In this document: piece after piece, positions 1-8,746 of the stretch | Position numbering within the stretch: the first letter of the stretch is position 1 | Layout: every line of letters begins with the position of its first letter | DNA from: Phormidesmis priestleyi Ana | Lineage (GTDB): Bacteria > Cyanobacteriota > Cyanobacteriia > Phormidesmidales > Phormidesmidaceae | Direction: 5' to 3' | Assembly: GCA_001314865.1 (NCBI GenBank) | Contig: LJZR01000005.1 | Location: 124,001 to 188,000, forward strand | Length of the DNA: 64,000 nt | Notes under the pieces: generated by a model | The model's input: only the letters and a program-made list of their open reading frames with translations | Database searches by the model: none | Told to the model about the DNA's origin: nothing | Position numbers and translations under genes: made by a program

Positions 1-2585
1 CCAAAGTCATCAATACTAATCCGAACACCCAGATGTTTAAGTTCATTCAGCACTTTAACCGTTGTATCGATATTAGCAATAAGCAGATTTTCCGTCACTT
101 CCAGCGTCAAGCAGCTACTACATAAACCTGTTTTTGACAGAATCTGCCGCACCTCGTGGGAGAAGGTTGGCTTGAGTAGATCTTGCACCGACAAGTTAAT
201 ACTCATCTTGAGGTCAGAAAGATTCTCAAATGCTGTTTGCCAATTGGCCAACTGACGGCAAGCAGTTTCTAACACCCAAGCTGTCAACTCTGTAATCAAC
301 CCTGTCTCTTCTGCTAATGGAATAAATTCACCGGGTGAGATAAAACCCAGTTCAGGATGCTGCCAACGCACCAGAGCTTCAAAACCAGCCAGTTGGTTGG
401 TGGCGATTTCCATAATGGGTTGGTAATGCACCACAAACTCTTGCTGATCAATGGCTTGGCGCAACTCTCGCTCTAGATTCAAGCGCCTGAGCGCTTTTTC
501 ATACATGGCTTCATCAAAAATGGCATAACAATCCCGCCCCCGAGACTTCGCCTGATACATGGCAATATCGGCATCTCGCAACAGGGCCGTAGGCGAGTCA
601 TACTGCATCCCCTCTAAAACAATACCCATGCTGGCGGTTACAAAGACCTCGCGGTTTTGTAACCGAACGGGCGCTTGAAATAAGGATAGGATACGTTCGG
701 CAATATTGCAGACAGACTCTGCATCTAATCCATTCAGCAAGATGACAAATTCATCTCCTCCCAAACGCACTGCAATATCCCCCTCACGCAAGCTGGCTGC
801 CAGCATCCGGGCAACAACCTCAAGTAGCTGATCGCCCGCGGCATGACCGAGGCTATCATTGACGATCTTAAAACGATCGAGATCGAGGAGGAGAACAGAC
901 AATTGACCAAGACTGTTTTCTAGAGGCTTCTTATTTAAACAAGACTCTAGCTCGTTGAGCACAAAACTACGATTTGGCAAATCCGTAAGGGAGTCATGCA
1001 GGGCATTATAGAGAATTTGATTTTCTGCTCGCAGACGCTCTTCTAATTCATCTTTTGCTTTTTGGTAAGCCTCGGCCTGCTGAATCGCGATCGCCAACTG
1101 GATCGAGAGTTCTCTGAGCAATGCTACTTCCTCTAGAAGCCACTGCCGAGGTCCCTGGCTTTCGGCAACGCTCAGAAGCCCCCACAACTGACCATGTTGA
1201 AGAATCGGAACCAAGACTTGGGCATGAATATTCAAGCCCTTGAGCAAGTCTCGGTGACAATCTGCCATAGGATGGGTGTCTATGTCTTCTAAGATATTCG
1301 TGTTGCCTTGGAGATAGGCTTCAACCCAAGCTGGTGCATCAAAACAGGGGTCTAGAACAATTTTTCCCAAGTTTGAAGGCACACCTTCTGCAACAGCCTC
1401 AGCTACGACCGCAACACAGTAATCTGGCCGCATTTTCCACAGGGCGACCCGATCACACTTAAACAATGCCTGAACCCGCTCCACAGTCGTCTGCAAGACA
1501 TCGTCCAATACCAACGAAGCTCGCACATCGTTGGCGACCGCTGCCAACAATTGCTCCCGCTCAACTTTCAACCTCAAATCCTGGGTCCGCGATTGAACTT
1601 CCTGTTCTAGCTCAAGGGCTCTCTGTTCAAGGATTACCAGTTTGTCATTCTCCAGCTTCGCAACGCGCTGTTTGAGCTTTTCCACCAACCGGCATAGATC
1701 CACAGGGCTCAGTGCCTTTAGCAAACTGGATTGGGTTACAATCCCCTGCAAAGAGCCATCTTTGCCATTGACAATGATTCGTCGAATTCCCTGCCGTTGC
1801 ATCAACTGCTGGACATCCCACAATGAAGTATTCAGCAAGACGGAAAAGACCGGAGAACTCATGACAACAGCAGCATCTAGGGCCTCGAAGTCCAGCTCTA
1901 GGGCTTGAAACTGAACAATGTCTCGCTCCGTAATAATCCCGGTAGCAACCTCAATTAAATCACCAACCTCCGAGGTCTTTTCTTCCGTTAAAATTAAACA
2001 ACTCACCCGGTGGTTGGACAGTAGTTGAGCGGCTTCCATCACGGAAATACCAGGAGAAGCGGACACTACATCCGCAGACATCACCTCAAATACACTCTGA
2101 GATCTGAGCAGATGCCCAGGACGCAGTAAATGCCTCAAGCTCTCGTGAGTGACCATGCCCAGAATGTTATTCTGCTCATCGACAACTGGCAAATGGCGAA
2201 TACGGCGATGCCAAAACCGGTTGAGAACCGCGAATGGATCGCAAAGTTCAGATTTCTGCAAAGTAATTACTGGCGAGGTCATCACCTCCCTGACACAGAC
2301 TTCCAAGCGTAAGGTGCCTAAGGCACTGAGTCGCACTACGTCTCGTTCCGTAAAAATGCCGATCAATTCTCCCGCCTCGACGACGAGTAAGCAGCTAGAT
2401 CGTGCGTCCTGCTGCAGTCTTTCTATTTCGACTTGGTCACCCTCTGGCTGTGCCCTAGAGCAACGATCATGCACAGCGCTCATTAGCACAATTGCTTGAG
2501 AAACCAACAAACCAGGCTCAATAATGATGGGCTCCCGAATAATTGCCTCGTCTAAATCCAGTGCCGCTAAATCACAAGCCTGCAT
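1..2585 (-). CDS. CBS-GAF-GGDEF-EAL signalling protein (3' end outside window)
   Basis: This is a c-di-GMP turnover protein; 861 residues lie in the window and the C-terminus runs off the left edge. I chose the ATG at 2585 because AGGATT precedes it. Domains in order are four CBS motifs as two pairs (about residues 12-280), a coiled coil (about 290-335), a GAF domain (about 345-500), a GGDEF domain with intact GGDEF at 609-613, and an EAL domain with EAL at 736-738 and DDFG at the window edge. The GAF carries DPCF (Cys414) and a DCH motif (Cys443), the two-cysteine pattern of DXCF cyanobacteriochromes. The usual AHQC stretch after LWGLL is replaced by VAES, so bilin binding is uncertain. CBS pairs usually sense adenine nucleotides. 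Both cyclase and phosphodiesterase motifs look intact. Confidence 0.93.
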   Translation of the reverse strand, partial: MQACDLAALDLDEAIIREPIIIEPGLLVSQAIVLMSAVHDRCSRAQPEGDQVEIERLQQDARSSCLLVVEAGELIGIFTERDVVRLSALGTLRLEVCVREVMTSPVITLQKSELCDPFAVLNRFWHRRIRHLPVVDEQNNILGMVTHESLRHLLRPGHLLRSQSVFEVMSADVVSASPGISVMEAAQLLSNHRVSCLILTEEKTSEVGDLIEVATGIITERDIVQFQALELDFEALDAAVVMSSPVFSVLLNTSLWDVQQLMQRQGIRRIIVNGKDGSLQGIVTQSSLLKALSPVDLCRLVEKLKQRVAKLENDKLVILEQRALELEQEVQSRTQDLRLKVEREQLLAAVANDVRASLVLDDVLQTTVERVQALFKCDRVALWKMRPDYCVAVVAEAVAEGVPSNLGKIVLDPCFDAPAWVEAYLQGNTNILEDIDTHPMADCHRDLLKGLNIHAQVLVPILQHGQLWGLLSVAESQGPRQWLLEEVALLRELSIQLAIAIQQAEAYQKAKDELEERLRAENQILYNALHDSLTDLPNRSFVLNELESCLNKKPLENSLGQLSVLLLDLDRFKIVNDSLGHAAGDQLLEVVARMLAASLREGDIAVRLGGDEFVILLNGLDAESVCNIAERILSLFQAPVRLQNREVFVTASMGIVLEGMQYDSPTALLRDADIAMYQAKSRGRDCYAIFDEAMYEKALRRLNLERELRQAIDQQEFVVHYQPIMEIATNQLAGFEALVRWQHPELGFISPGEFIPLAEETGLITELTAWVLETACRQLANWQTAFENLSDLKMSINLSVQDLLKPTFSHEVRQILSKTGLCSSCLTLEVTENLLIANIDTTVKVLNELKHLGVRISIDDF

Positions 2586-3230
2586 AGCATAATCCTATAG
2601 AAGAAATCCTAATAAAACAGAAAGTTAGATACGATCACAGCAATTTCAAGGTCCACCTTACAGGCGCGATTTTTACCTTACTCCAAAATAAGTTTGCTAA
2701 GTTTCAGCCACTCAATGCTGTAAGTCAGATTTGGCCATGATCTGAGGCAAGCGAAAAATCAAGGGGTTGGAATGGACGTAGTCTGGAATTTAGAATTGCT
2801 GATATGACTAAATATTACGTTGTTGTATTAAGTTACCCTTAAGATTCACATTTCGCTTCAGAAAAAGCCAGGATTTTTCTCACTGAAATAATTCGTAATT
2901 GAGCAAGGCGTTGTTGCAAAAATAGGGGTTACGGAAAGGGCGAGGTACGATAAGTTTTTAGGGCTTGCCGTGGTTTTTGGTGCCACCCGGCATCGCAATG
3001 ACCTGACCATCACAATACTCATAGCGAAGTTCTTGGTATGATTTCCATACCCAGTATTCTTCGGCAGTCATTTTTTGAGATTCAAAGGCGGCAACTATAC
3101 CGTAGGCTCTCGACTCGTAGCGAGCTTTCTTTGCTGAGTGCTTCTAACCTATGGTGGCATATGCTGGGACTGATTTGCTCAGTGCGATCGCCTCTTCGTA
3201 GCCACACTCTCACCTGCACCGACCGGGTCA
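2586..3230. other. Intergenic region with a gene remnant
   Basis: This is the non-coding gap between the GGDEF-EAL gene and the end of the histidine phosphatase gene. Apart from the Uma2-like remnant at 2958-3071 I see only AT-rich sequence near 2600-2900, presumably holding the promoter of the GGDEF-EAL gene, and one HIP1-like site near 3185. No RNA gene was recognised. Confidence 0.5.
2958..3071 (-). pseudogene. Uma2-family (DUF820) endonuclease remnant
   Basis: Read on the minus strand, 37 codons give MTAEEYWVWKSYQE, then LRYEYCDGQVIAMPGGTKNH, then a stop. This closely resembles the conserved N-terminus of cyanobacterial Uma2/DUF820 proteins (MTxEEYLxxE, LRYEYxDGEVxAMxGGT), which are usually about 190 residues long. 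The homologous reading continues a little upstream (GIVAAFESQK). Everything after the GGT-xxH turn is lost, including the catalytic core. It is best read as a decayed copy of a multicopy family. Confidence 0.7.
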
Positions 3231-4448
3231 CTACACATTGAGCGCTTGCAGTACAGGGCGATGATGAGGTGTATAGTGAACGATGCTGAAATGAGCGGGC
3301 TGGATTTGCAGATGGTCTGACTCACAGGCCTCTCCACCTAATGTTTTGATCAATAGCTTTTGAATTTCTTTAGCAGGAGCGATCGCTAATCCGGTGGTTA
3401 AAGTATCTGCGGTTTGTCGAGGCTCGCTGAGCTGCTGCGACCAGGTTTCTAAAAAACTATCATCTTGGGCAGTCAGGTGAAGGCCCACCGATTGACGATT
3501 GAGCAAGTCCAATAGCGCAGGCTTAACTGTGCTCGCCGTTAGTGAAAAATCTATGGGCATTGCGGCTGTCATTTCAGCCATCCGATCTGCTAAGCGTTGG
3601 CAATGCTCGGGTGTGAGCTGATCGCTGGCTAGCAGTAACAGTCGCAGCCCCTGTTTACCCTGCTTCAGCTTTGGAAAAACTTCGCCAATAGAGGTAGTTT
3701 GATTGAGCTGTTGAAGTTGTGCGAACGGCAGAGATTGACCGCTGGCTGAATGAGAGAACACTAGCTGGCTGATGCCGCAGTTAGACTGTTGTAAGCTATG
3801 GTGATGCCGTGGGTGAAGACCCAAGGCGGTACTGATAAGCGCATGATTAGTGCCACTGTGACCAACCACTAAGAGCGTTTTGCCCAAATGGCTTGGGAGG
3901 GTTTGTTGCCAGAACTGATGGGCTCGTTGATAGAGCGATCGCACTGGGAAGTAGTTTTTTTGAGCAACAGCAACTCCAGATTGTGGAATTCTGGTGCCTG
4001 CGGCAAAAGAATCCTCAGTAACCTCAGTAACCTTAGCAGCCTCCGCACTCTTAACAGCAGGCTTAACCCGTAGAGGTAACTCGAACTGATCGGGCTGGTG
4101 CTGCCAACATTGATATTGTTCGCTAAAGTGCTGTTGCACATATTTATAAGTGAGACCTTCCCACTGCGAAAGGGAGATTTCTTTCAGATGAGGACTAATT
4201 TTGACAGGAGGCGATTGAGAGGCACAGCGTCCTTTCAAAATTTCGCAAGTAGTTTGTTGAACCCGCCGAAGCGGGCTGGTGTATATAGCATGGATGGGCG
4301 TGTGTCGGAGTGACTCTCCTACCTGTCTGGCCGTTTCTAAGCCCTTTGGCGTTAGCACAGCATCATCAGAACTCCCCTGATAACAGCCTTTATCGTTAAA
4401 AGTACTGCGTCCATGACGAACGAGAATAACGCGAGTTGTAGTATGCAT
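3231..4448 (-). CDS. Histidine phosphatase (phosphoglycerate mutase-like)
   Basis: A member of the histidine phosphatase superfamily. VILVRHGRST near the N-terminus carries the phospho-accepting RHG, LTPKGLETARQVG follows, and VVGHSGTNHALI carries the second catalytic His. A C-terminal region of about 150 residues resembles a degenerate second phosphatase-type domain, as in other long cyanobacterial members. I chose the ATG at 4448 (MHTTTRVILVRHG), where family members begin. An in-frame ATG at 4484 forms TAATG with the stop of the upstream glycosyltransferase, so translational coupling from there is possible. The substrate is unknown; the position suggests a sugar or lipid phosphate, but housekeeping phosphoserine or phosphosugar phosphatases look the same. 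Confidence 0.85.
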   Translation of the reverse strand: MHTTTRVILVRHGRSTFNDKGCYQGSSDDAVLTPKGLETARQVGESLRHTPIHAIYTSPLRRVQQTTCEILKGRCASQSPPVKISPHLKEISLSQWEGLTYKYVQQHFSEQYQCWQHQPDQFELPLRVKPAVKSAEAAKVTEVTEDSFAAGTRIPQSGVAVAQKNYFPVRSLYQRAHQFWQQTLPSHLGKTLLVVGHSGTNHALISTALGLHPRHHHSLQQSNCGISQLVFSHSASGQSLPFAQLQQLNQTTSIGEVFPKLKQGKQGLRLLLLASDQLTPEHCQRLADRMAEMTAAMPIDFSLTASTVKPALLDLLNRQSVGLHLTAQDDSFLETWSQQLSEPRQTADTLTTGLAIAPAKEIQKLLIKTLGGEACESDHLQIQPAHFSIVHYTPHHRPVLQALNV

Positions 4449-4483
4449 GGTGCAGAAAGGGTGGTCAACAAGGGTGGTCAACA

Positions 4484-5704
4484 TTAGTGAGCAGACTGAA
4501 CAGTTTGGAGCGTTTTTTGAACGACGGATTGCTCAATCGGCTGCGGCGCATCAGGATGATTTTGAATATATCGGCTGTAAAGAAAGTGGTTGAGCTTATG
4601 CTCCCATCCAGAAATCCATTTTTCGAGGCGATCGCTCCCGCGCCCAAAGGTCAGCCAATTGACCAACGGATACACCAGCAGCTCGCGGCGACGACCGCCC
4701 AGTCCGGCATAGCGTTTTTTGAAGTATTTATCTTCAGCTAGGTTCCACTTTTGGCGCAAATGATGAAGACTCGCTAAATCCCAGGCGTCACTCCAGCGCA
4801 GCATAAAGTAGGGTAAATCATACAGCTTGAAATCGGGTAATTGGGATTCTCCAAACCACTCCATAAGTCCAGTTTTGTTAGCTGCAATGCCGACAGTATC
4901 GGTAGTGATAACGGCAGTGCGATCGCTATAAATAGTTCCCCCTGCCTCGGTGACCATAAAACAAAAGTCAATATGCTCTCGGGTTGCCATCATGCCTTCA
5001 TCCAATAGCCCATTGGTCGCCTTAAAAGGCGCTGTTGAAAAAATGCTAGTCCGCACCAGCGCGCAGTGAAACTCCACATAATCGCACTGAACTCGGCATA
5101 GTTCATCCGGAACATCTGCAACAGCTTTTCCAGTAAGATAAGCAGACTGTTTTATTTTTCGCTTGATTTTACCGTTTGTAGTGCTGGTTTTAATGTACGA
5201 GCGTCCACCTGCGTTATGAATAACTTGATGGGCTGGATGACCAATACAGGTGAGCGGCCCGACTACAGCCGCATTCGTTTCTTCGGCACAAGCCACTAAT
5301 TGGGTGAGCCAACCCGGTTTAACAATAACGTCATTTTCCACAAACACGACATATTCGCTATCAGCACAGTCAAGAATAGTACGGTCAAGAACATAGCGCA
5401 GACCCAGGTTTCTGGCCTGATTAGGAGAAATATATCGCGCTGTGCGAATCACTTTAAACGATTCTTCCTCAGCTTTTTTTCGCAGATAGCGCTCAACAGG
5501 CTTTGGCGAGCAAACATCCACAAAAACCAAATCGAAGGGATAATGAGTATTGCTGTAAATACTTTCTAAACAGTCTTGAGTATAGCTAAAACGTTCTCTT
5601 GGACCTATTACTAAAGTGACTTTAGGCGTTTTTTTAGATGTTGACTGCACAAGTGCTTGGGGTTGTGTCTCAAGATAATCGCTAGCAGAGGATGTTGTTG
5701 TCAT
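4484..5704 (-). CDS. Glycosyltransferase family 2
   Basis: GT-A fold family 2 transferase of 406 residues. The N-terminus has VTLVIGPRERFSYTQDCL and DLVFVDVCSPK, followed by SPNQARNLGLRYV and the acceptor or metal motif VENDVIVKPGW. The ATG at 5704 is chosen over 5743 because AGGAAGAG lies six bases upstream. It is homologous to the second GT2 at 7372-8676: the same PRERF, SPNQARN, [12 protein letters not shown], QKWNLA and KRY blocks occur in both, so the pair arose by duplication. It lies in the minus-strand glycan cluster and presumably transfers one sugar of the exported product. The donor sugar is unknown. Confidence 0.88.
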   Translation of the reverse strand: MTTTSSASDYLETQPQALVQSTSKKTPKVTLVIGPRERFSYTQDCLESIYSNTHYPFDLVFVDVCSPKPVERYLRKKAEEESFKVIRTARYISPNQARNLGLRYVLDRTILDCADSEYVVFVENDVIVKPGWLTQLVACAEETNAAVVGPLTCIGHPAHQVIHNAGGRSYIKTSTTNGKIKRKIKQSAYLTGKAVADVPDELCRVQCDYVEFHCALVRTSIFSTAPFKATNGLLDEGMMATREHIDFCFMVTEAGGTIYSDRTAVITTDTVGIAANKTGLMEWFGESQLPDFKLYDLPYFMLRWSDAWDLASLHHLRQKWNLAEDKYFKKRYAGLGGRRRELLVYPLVNWLTFGRGSDRLEKWISGWEHKLNHFLYSRYIQNHPDAPQPIEQSVVQKTLQTVQSAH

Positions 5705-5816
5705 GATCTCTTCCTTATTTTTTGTTTGATAAACAGTAGTCAATTTTGGTTAATGCTGGTCAACGCTGGTTAATAGTGACCTCCTAAGATAGTCAACAGC
5801 ACTTGCTGGGCAAGGC

Positions 5817-6308
5817 TTAAAAGCTGACGCCGCTCTCGATCCGACCAAAGCCTTGAATAGGTTCATTGGTAATAGCTTCAAGTCCAATACTAAACGCCAA
5901 GTCAATGCCATTCGCTTCCACTTCGTAGGTAAGTTCGGGCTGCATAAACCACTCAAAATCGTCTTGACCAACCAAAATTTCTAACTCTAGCTCTGCTGAT
6001 TCACTGGCTGATTCACTGGCTGATTCACTGGCTGATTCACTGAGCAAAAAAATAGGGCCAATCTGCCATTTACTAAGCCTTTGCTCATCCAGGCTATATT
6101 CAAATTCTCCTCTAATTCGAGTGTCGGCAACGGCTATCAGTGTCGAATTCAGCAAAATAGAAATTGCTGAGATCCATATTGCTGAAATCCATATTGCTGA
6201 AATCCATATTGCTGAAATCCATATTGCTGAAATCCATATTGCTGAGATCCATTGAGTAGTACAGCAAGCGTGATCGCGAATGGGGTATTTTTTCACATGT
6301 TTTTCCAC
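5817..6308 (-). CDS. Small repeat-bearing protein, possible outer-membrane beta-barrel fragment
   Basis: An open frame of 163 codons starting at GTG 6308, seven bases after the aldo/keto reductase stop. I do not recognise a family. The N-terminal third is made by six copies of a 15-bp repeat (ISAIW units) and the middle by four copies of a 12-bp repeat (SESA units). The remaining sequence alternates polar and hydrophobic residues (RGEFEYSLDEQ, ELELEILVGQDDFEW, FMQPELTYEVE, IDLAFSIGLE) and ends in ESGVSF, a pattern typical of outer-membrane strands with a terminal Phe. It could be a truncated porin-like gene whose 5' part was overwritten by repeats. The repeats are also open in another frame (MDFSN units). 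Confidence 0.45.
   Translation of the reverse strand: MEKHVKKYPIRDHACCTTQWISAIWISAIWISAIWISAIWISAIWISAISILLNSTLIAVADTRIRGEFEYSLDEQRLSKWQIGPIFLLSESASESASESASESAELELEILVGQDDFEWFMQPELTYEVEANGIDLAFSIGLEAITNEPIQGFGRIESGVSF
5995..6042. repeat. 12-bp tandem repeat, 4 copies
   Basis: Four exact copies of GCTGATTCACTG lie inside the 163-codon frame. As the unit is a multiple of three, the frame stays open and reads SESA four times on the minus strand. Confidence 0.95.
6163..6252. repeat. 15-bp tandem repeat, 6 copies
   Basis: Six head-to-tail copies of ATTGCTGAAATCCAT occur; the first and last have G in place of one A. On the minus strand one frame reads ISAIW and another MDFSN. Confidence 0.95.
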
Positions 6309-6314
6309 AATGGT

Positions 6315-7280
6315 TTAGGCGATCGCCAAATTGCTCTGCTGCGTTTTGGTGAACTCAACCAAACGAGCCCTTTCTTCAGAAGAGAGCAGCATTTGCCCCG
6401 CGCTAGCATTGACAGCGACTTGTGCAGGAGACTTGGCACCTGCGATCGCTACGGGTTGAATAGGATGAGAAGTTACAAATTGCAGGGCGGCTGTCACCAT
6501 CTCTTCACCCGGTGCTAAAGCCGTTTTAAGATTCTCAACCTTAGTGAGCTTGCGAGCAAGCTTTTCTTTAGCCTTGTCGTTTTTGTACCATTCAGAGCGC
6601 ACCGTATCCGTAAACATTGTTTGAGAAGAATACTTTCCAGAGAGCAAACCCTTATGCAGTGGCCCTCTCACTAGCACGGCAATATTGTTGTCGGCGCAGT
6701 AAGGAAAAAACGCTTTATCAGGATCACGGCTCAACAGAGAATAATCAACTTCGACTACGCGGCAGGTGCCGTTAGTATTAAACAACTTAAGTACCTCTAA
6801 TTTATCTGTAGAAATGCCGTAAGTGCCAATGAGCCCCTGTTCTTTGAGCAGATCAAACCCTGCTAAATAGGTCTCTGCTAGCTGAGGATCGTCTAACTTA
6901 CCTTCATGGCAGAGCATGACATCGACATAGTCTGTTTTTAGGCGATAGAGAGAGGCATGAACACAGAGCCTGACCATATCTGTTGTAGTCATAGGCACCA
7001 TTTGTCCAGAGCGTCTGCCCCAGCGGCCAATTTTAGTGACCAAGTGAACGCGATCGCGCAGACCCACAAGTGCTTTGCCTAAGCGCTCTTCTGAAAGGCC
7101 CGCAGGAATGCCGTAAGATTCGGCAGTATCAATCATATTGATGCCATTTTCTACAGCGCTGCGGACAGTCGCGATCGCCGTTTCTTCGTCAATGTTGCCC
7201 CACTGATTGCCAATGTTCCAAGTGCCTAGGCCGATGGCCGATGCTTGGATGCCAGTAGTGCCAAAGTTACGATAAAGCAT
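6315..7280 (-). CDS. Aldo/keto reductase
   Basis: A 321-residue AKR superfamily enzyme, an NAD(P)H-dependent aldehyde/ketone reductase with a TIM barrel. The N-terminus MLYRNFGTTGIQASAIGLGT and the motifs MIDTAESYG (catalytic Asp and Tyr), LVTKIGRWG (Lys) and VMLCHEGK (His) form the usual catalytic tetrad. VAIAGAKSPAQV near the C-terminus is the cofactor phosphate-binding region. The start at 7280 is supported by CAGGAG about seven bases upstream. A longer in-frame ATG at 7454 would read through a heptanucleotide repeat and is rejected. It may modify a sugar nucleotide or lipid in this glycan cluster; general detoxification is equally possible. Confidence 0.9.
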   Translation of the reverse strand: MLYRNFGTTGIQASAIGLGTWNIGNQWGNIDEETAIATVRSAVENGINMIDTAESYGIPAGLSEERLGKALVGLRDRVHLVTKIGRWGRRSGQMVPMTTTDMVRLCVHASLYRLKTDYVDVMLCHEGKLDDPQLAETYLAGFDLLKEQGLIGTYGISTDKLEVLKLFNTNGTCRVVEVDYSLLSRDPDKAFFPYCADNNIAVLVRGPLHKGLLSGKYSSQTMFTDTVRSEWYKNDKAKEKLARKLTKVENLKTALAPGEEMVTAALQFVTSHPIQPVAIAGAKSPAQVAVNASAGQMLLSSEERARLVEFTKTQQSNLAIA

Positions 7281-7294
7281 GGGAAAACTCCTGA

Positions 7295-7368
7295 GGATTG
7301 GGGATTGGGGATTGGGGATTGGGGATTGGGGATTGGGGATTGGGGATTGGGGATTGGGGATTGGGGAT
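7295..7368. repeat. GATTGGG heptanucleotide repeat, about 10 copies
   Basis: Perfect tandem repeat of the 7-mer GATTGGG between the second GT2 gene and the aldo/keto reductase gene, just upstream of the latter's ribosome-binding site. Heptanucleotide arrays of this kind (the STRR class) are known from filamentous cyanobacteria. Confidence 0.95.
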
Positions 7369-7371
7369 GAC

Positions 7372-8676
7372 CTACCGACGGATGGGCTCAGCAGTGCTGT
7401 GTTTAGCGTAATAAACCTTACTGTCAGCGGTATTTTGACTAAGCGCACATTCACGAGCGGGAGAAGAGTTTGCCATATGCGAAGAGGGGAAAGGAGGTAA
7501 GTTTGGCTTGATGGTTGGGTGACTGGTAGAAGAACGCTGTAATTTTTGAGAGAATCGTGGTTCTGGATAGCTGCAAATTAGCGGAGTCTTGGCATTGTTG
7601 AGAGTGAACTGATACTGTCTGGAAAGATAGCGGTTAAAGAGTTTTTCGACGCGGACAAGGCGCTTTTCTAGCCATTTTTTAGCGGGTTCATTGAGGAAGG
7701 TAAACTGAGCGACCAGCGGTTGAATCAATTCTTTACGGCGGCGTTGACCTAGTTTTTTATAGCGTTTTTGAAAGTACTTGCTGTGGGCTAAGTTCCATTT
7801 TTGTTGAAAATGCTTAAGACTAGCCTTCTCCCATTCGTCGCTCCAGCGCAGCATAAAGTAAGGTAAATCGTAAGGCTGGAGAGCGGGCGCGGGGGGATGC
7901 GTGAGAAAGGTAACAACAGAAGTAGGCTCAAGATAGATAGGTTCGCCTAGTCGGGTAACGGTCATGCAAAAGTCTAGATATTCTTTAGTGCAGCAGCAGC
8001 CCTCGTCTAGCAGGCCAATGCGGTCGAACAAGTCGGTACGCACGAGCATGGCGTGAAATTCAATAAAGCCCACAGTTTGACGCTGAATTTGATCGTTGAC
8101 TTCGGCAAGGCGCTGATTCTGAAAATATGTTTTTTCTTCAATGGTCCACTGATGATCGATGGAGTTGCGATCGCCTTTGAATTCATTTTTATTAGACTCA
8201 GTTTGGTGGGAGGAAAAGACTTGAGAAAAGGCAGCATATTCGTCGGGTTCCATATAGTCGCCGCCGATGCAGTGAACAATACTGTGAAAGGGTTCGTACT
8301 GGCACACCAAAGAACCCACAACAGGTGCGTTAGTCTCCTGAGCGCACCTCATCAGGGCACTCAGCCAGCCGGAAGAAAATACAACATCGTTGTCTACAAA
8401 AACAACATAAGGGGTCTTAACCCGTCGCAGTCCTGCATTTCTGGCTTGATTAGGGGAGAGATAATAGGGCGATCGCACATGTTCAAAACCCTTTTCCTCG
8501 GCCTGCACTTGCAAATATTCATAGATATGTGACGGCGAGTTGTTGTCTACATAAATTAGCTCAAAAGGATACTGCGTATTGTCGTATAAGCTCTCTAACG
8601 ACTGCTGAGTGAACTGAAATCGTTCTCTGGGAACAACAATAATGGTAACCGGGGGCTGATGGGTTAGTTGAGTCAT
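7372..8676 (-). CDS. Glycosyltransferase family 2, paralogue
   Basis: A 434-residue GT2 protein. [48 protein letters not shown] and [11 protein letters not shown] match the paralogue at 4484-5704 block by block, including [12 protein letters not shown] and [17 protein letters not shown] lies five bases before the ATG at 8676. The last 70 or so residues (from about 365) are low-complexity and have no counterpart in the paralogue. Their coding DNA overlaps, in another frame, a segment related to 14565-14741, so the tail may have been acquired by loss of an earlier stop. It is probably the second sugar-adding step of the cluster. Confidence 0.88.
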   Translation of the reverse strand: MTQLTHQPPVTIIVVPRERFQFTQQSLESLYDNTQYPFELIYVDNNSPSHIYEYLQVQAEEKGFEHVRSPYYLSPNQARNAGLRRVKTPYVVFVDNDVVFSSGWLSALMRCAQETNAPVVGSLVCQYEPFHSIVHCIGGDYMEPDEYAAFSQVFSSHQTESNKNEFKGDRNSIDHQWTIEEKTYFQNQRLAEVNDQIQRQTVGFIEFHAMLVRTDLFDRIGLLDEGCCCTKEYLDFCMTVTRLGEPIYLEPTSVVTFLTHPPAPALQPYDLPYFMLRWSDEWEKASLKHFQQKWNLAHSKYFQKRYKKLGQRRRKELIQPLVAQFTFLNEPAKKWLEKRLVRVEKLFNRYLSRQYQFTLNNAKTPLICSYPEPRFSQKLQRSSTSHPTIKPNLPPFPSSHMANSSPARECALSQNTADSKVYYAKHSTAEPIRR

Positions 8677-8746
8677 GGGTGACCTCCAAAGATGAACTCA
8701 AGAAGAGAAATTTCAAGAAGAGAAATCTCAAAAGATGCAACAGATG

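Noticed and set aside
7295-7368. CRISPR-like regular repeat array
   Set aside because: The units are contiguous 7-mers without spacers; it is a simple tandem repeat. The same holds for the other arrays in the window.
6315-7454. Aldo/keto reductase with a long Pro-rich N-terminus
   Set aside because: The extension is the translated GATTGGG repeat; the internal ATG at 7280 has a good ribosome-binding site and matches the family start.
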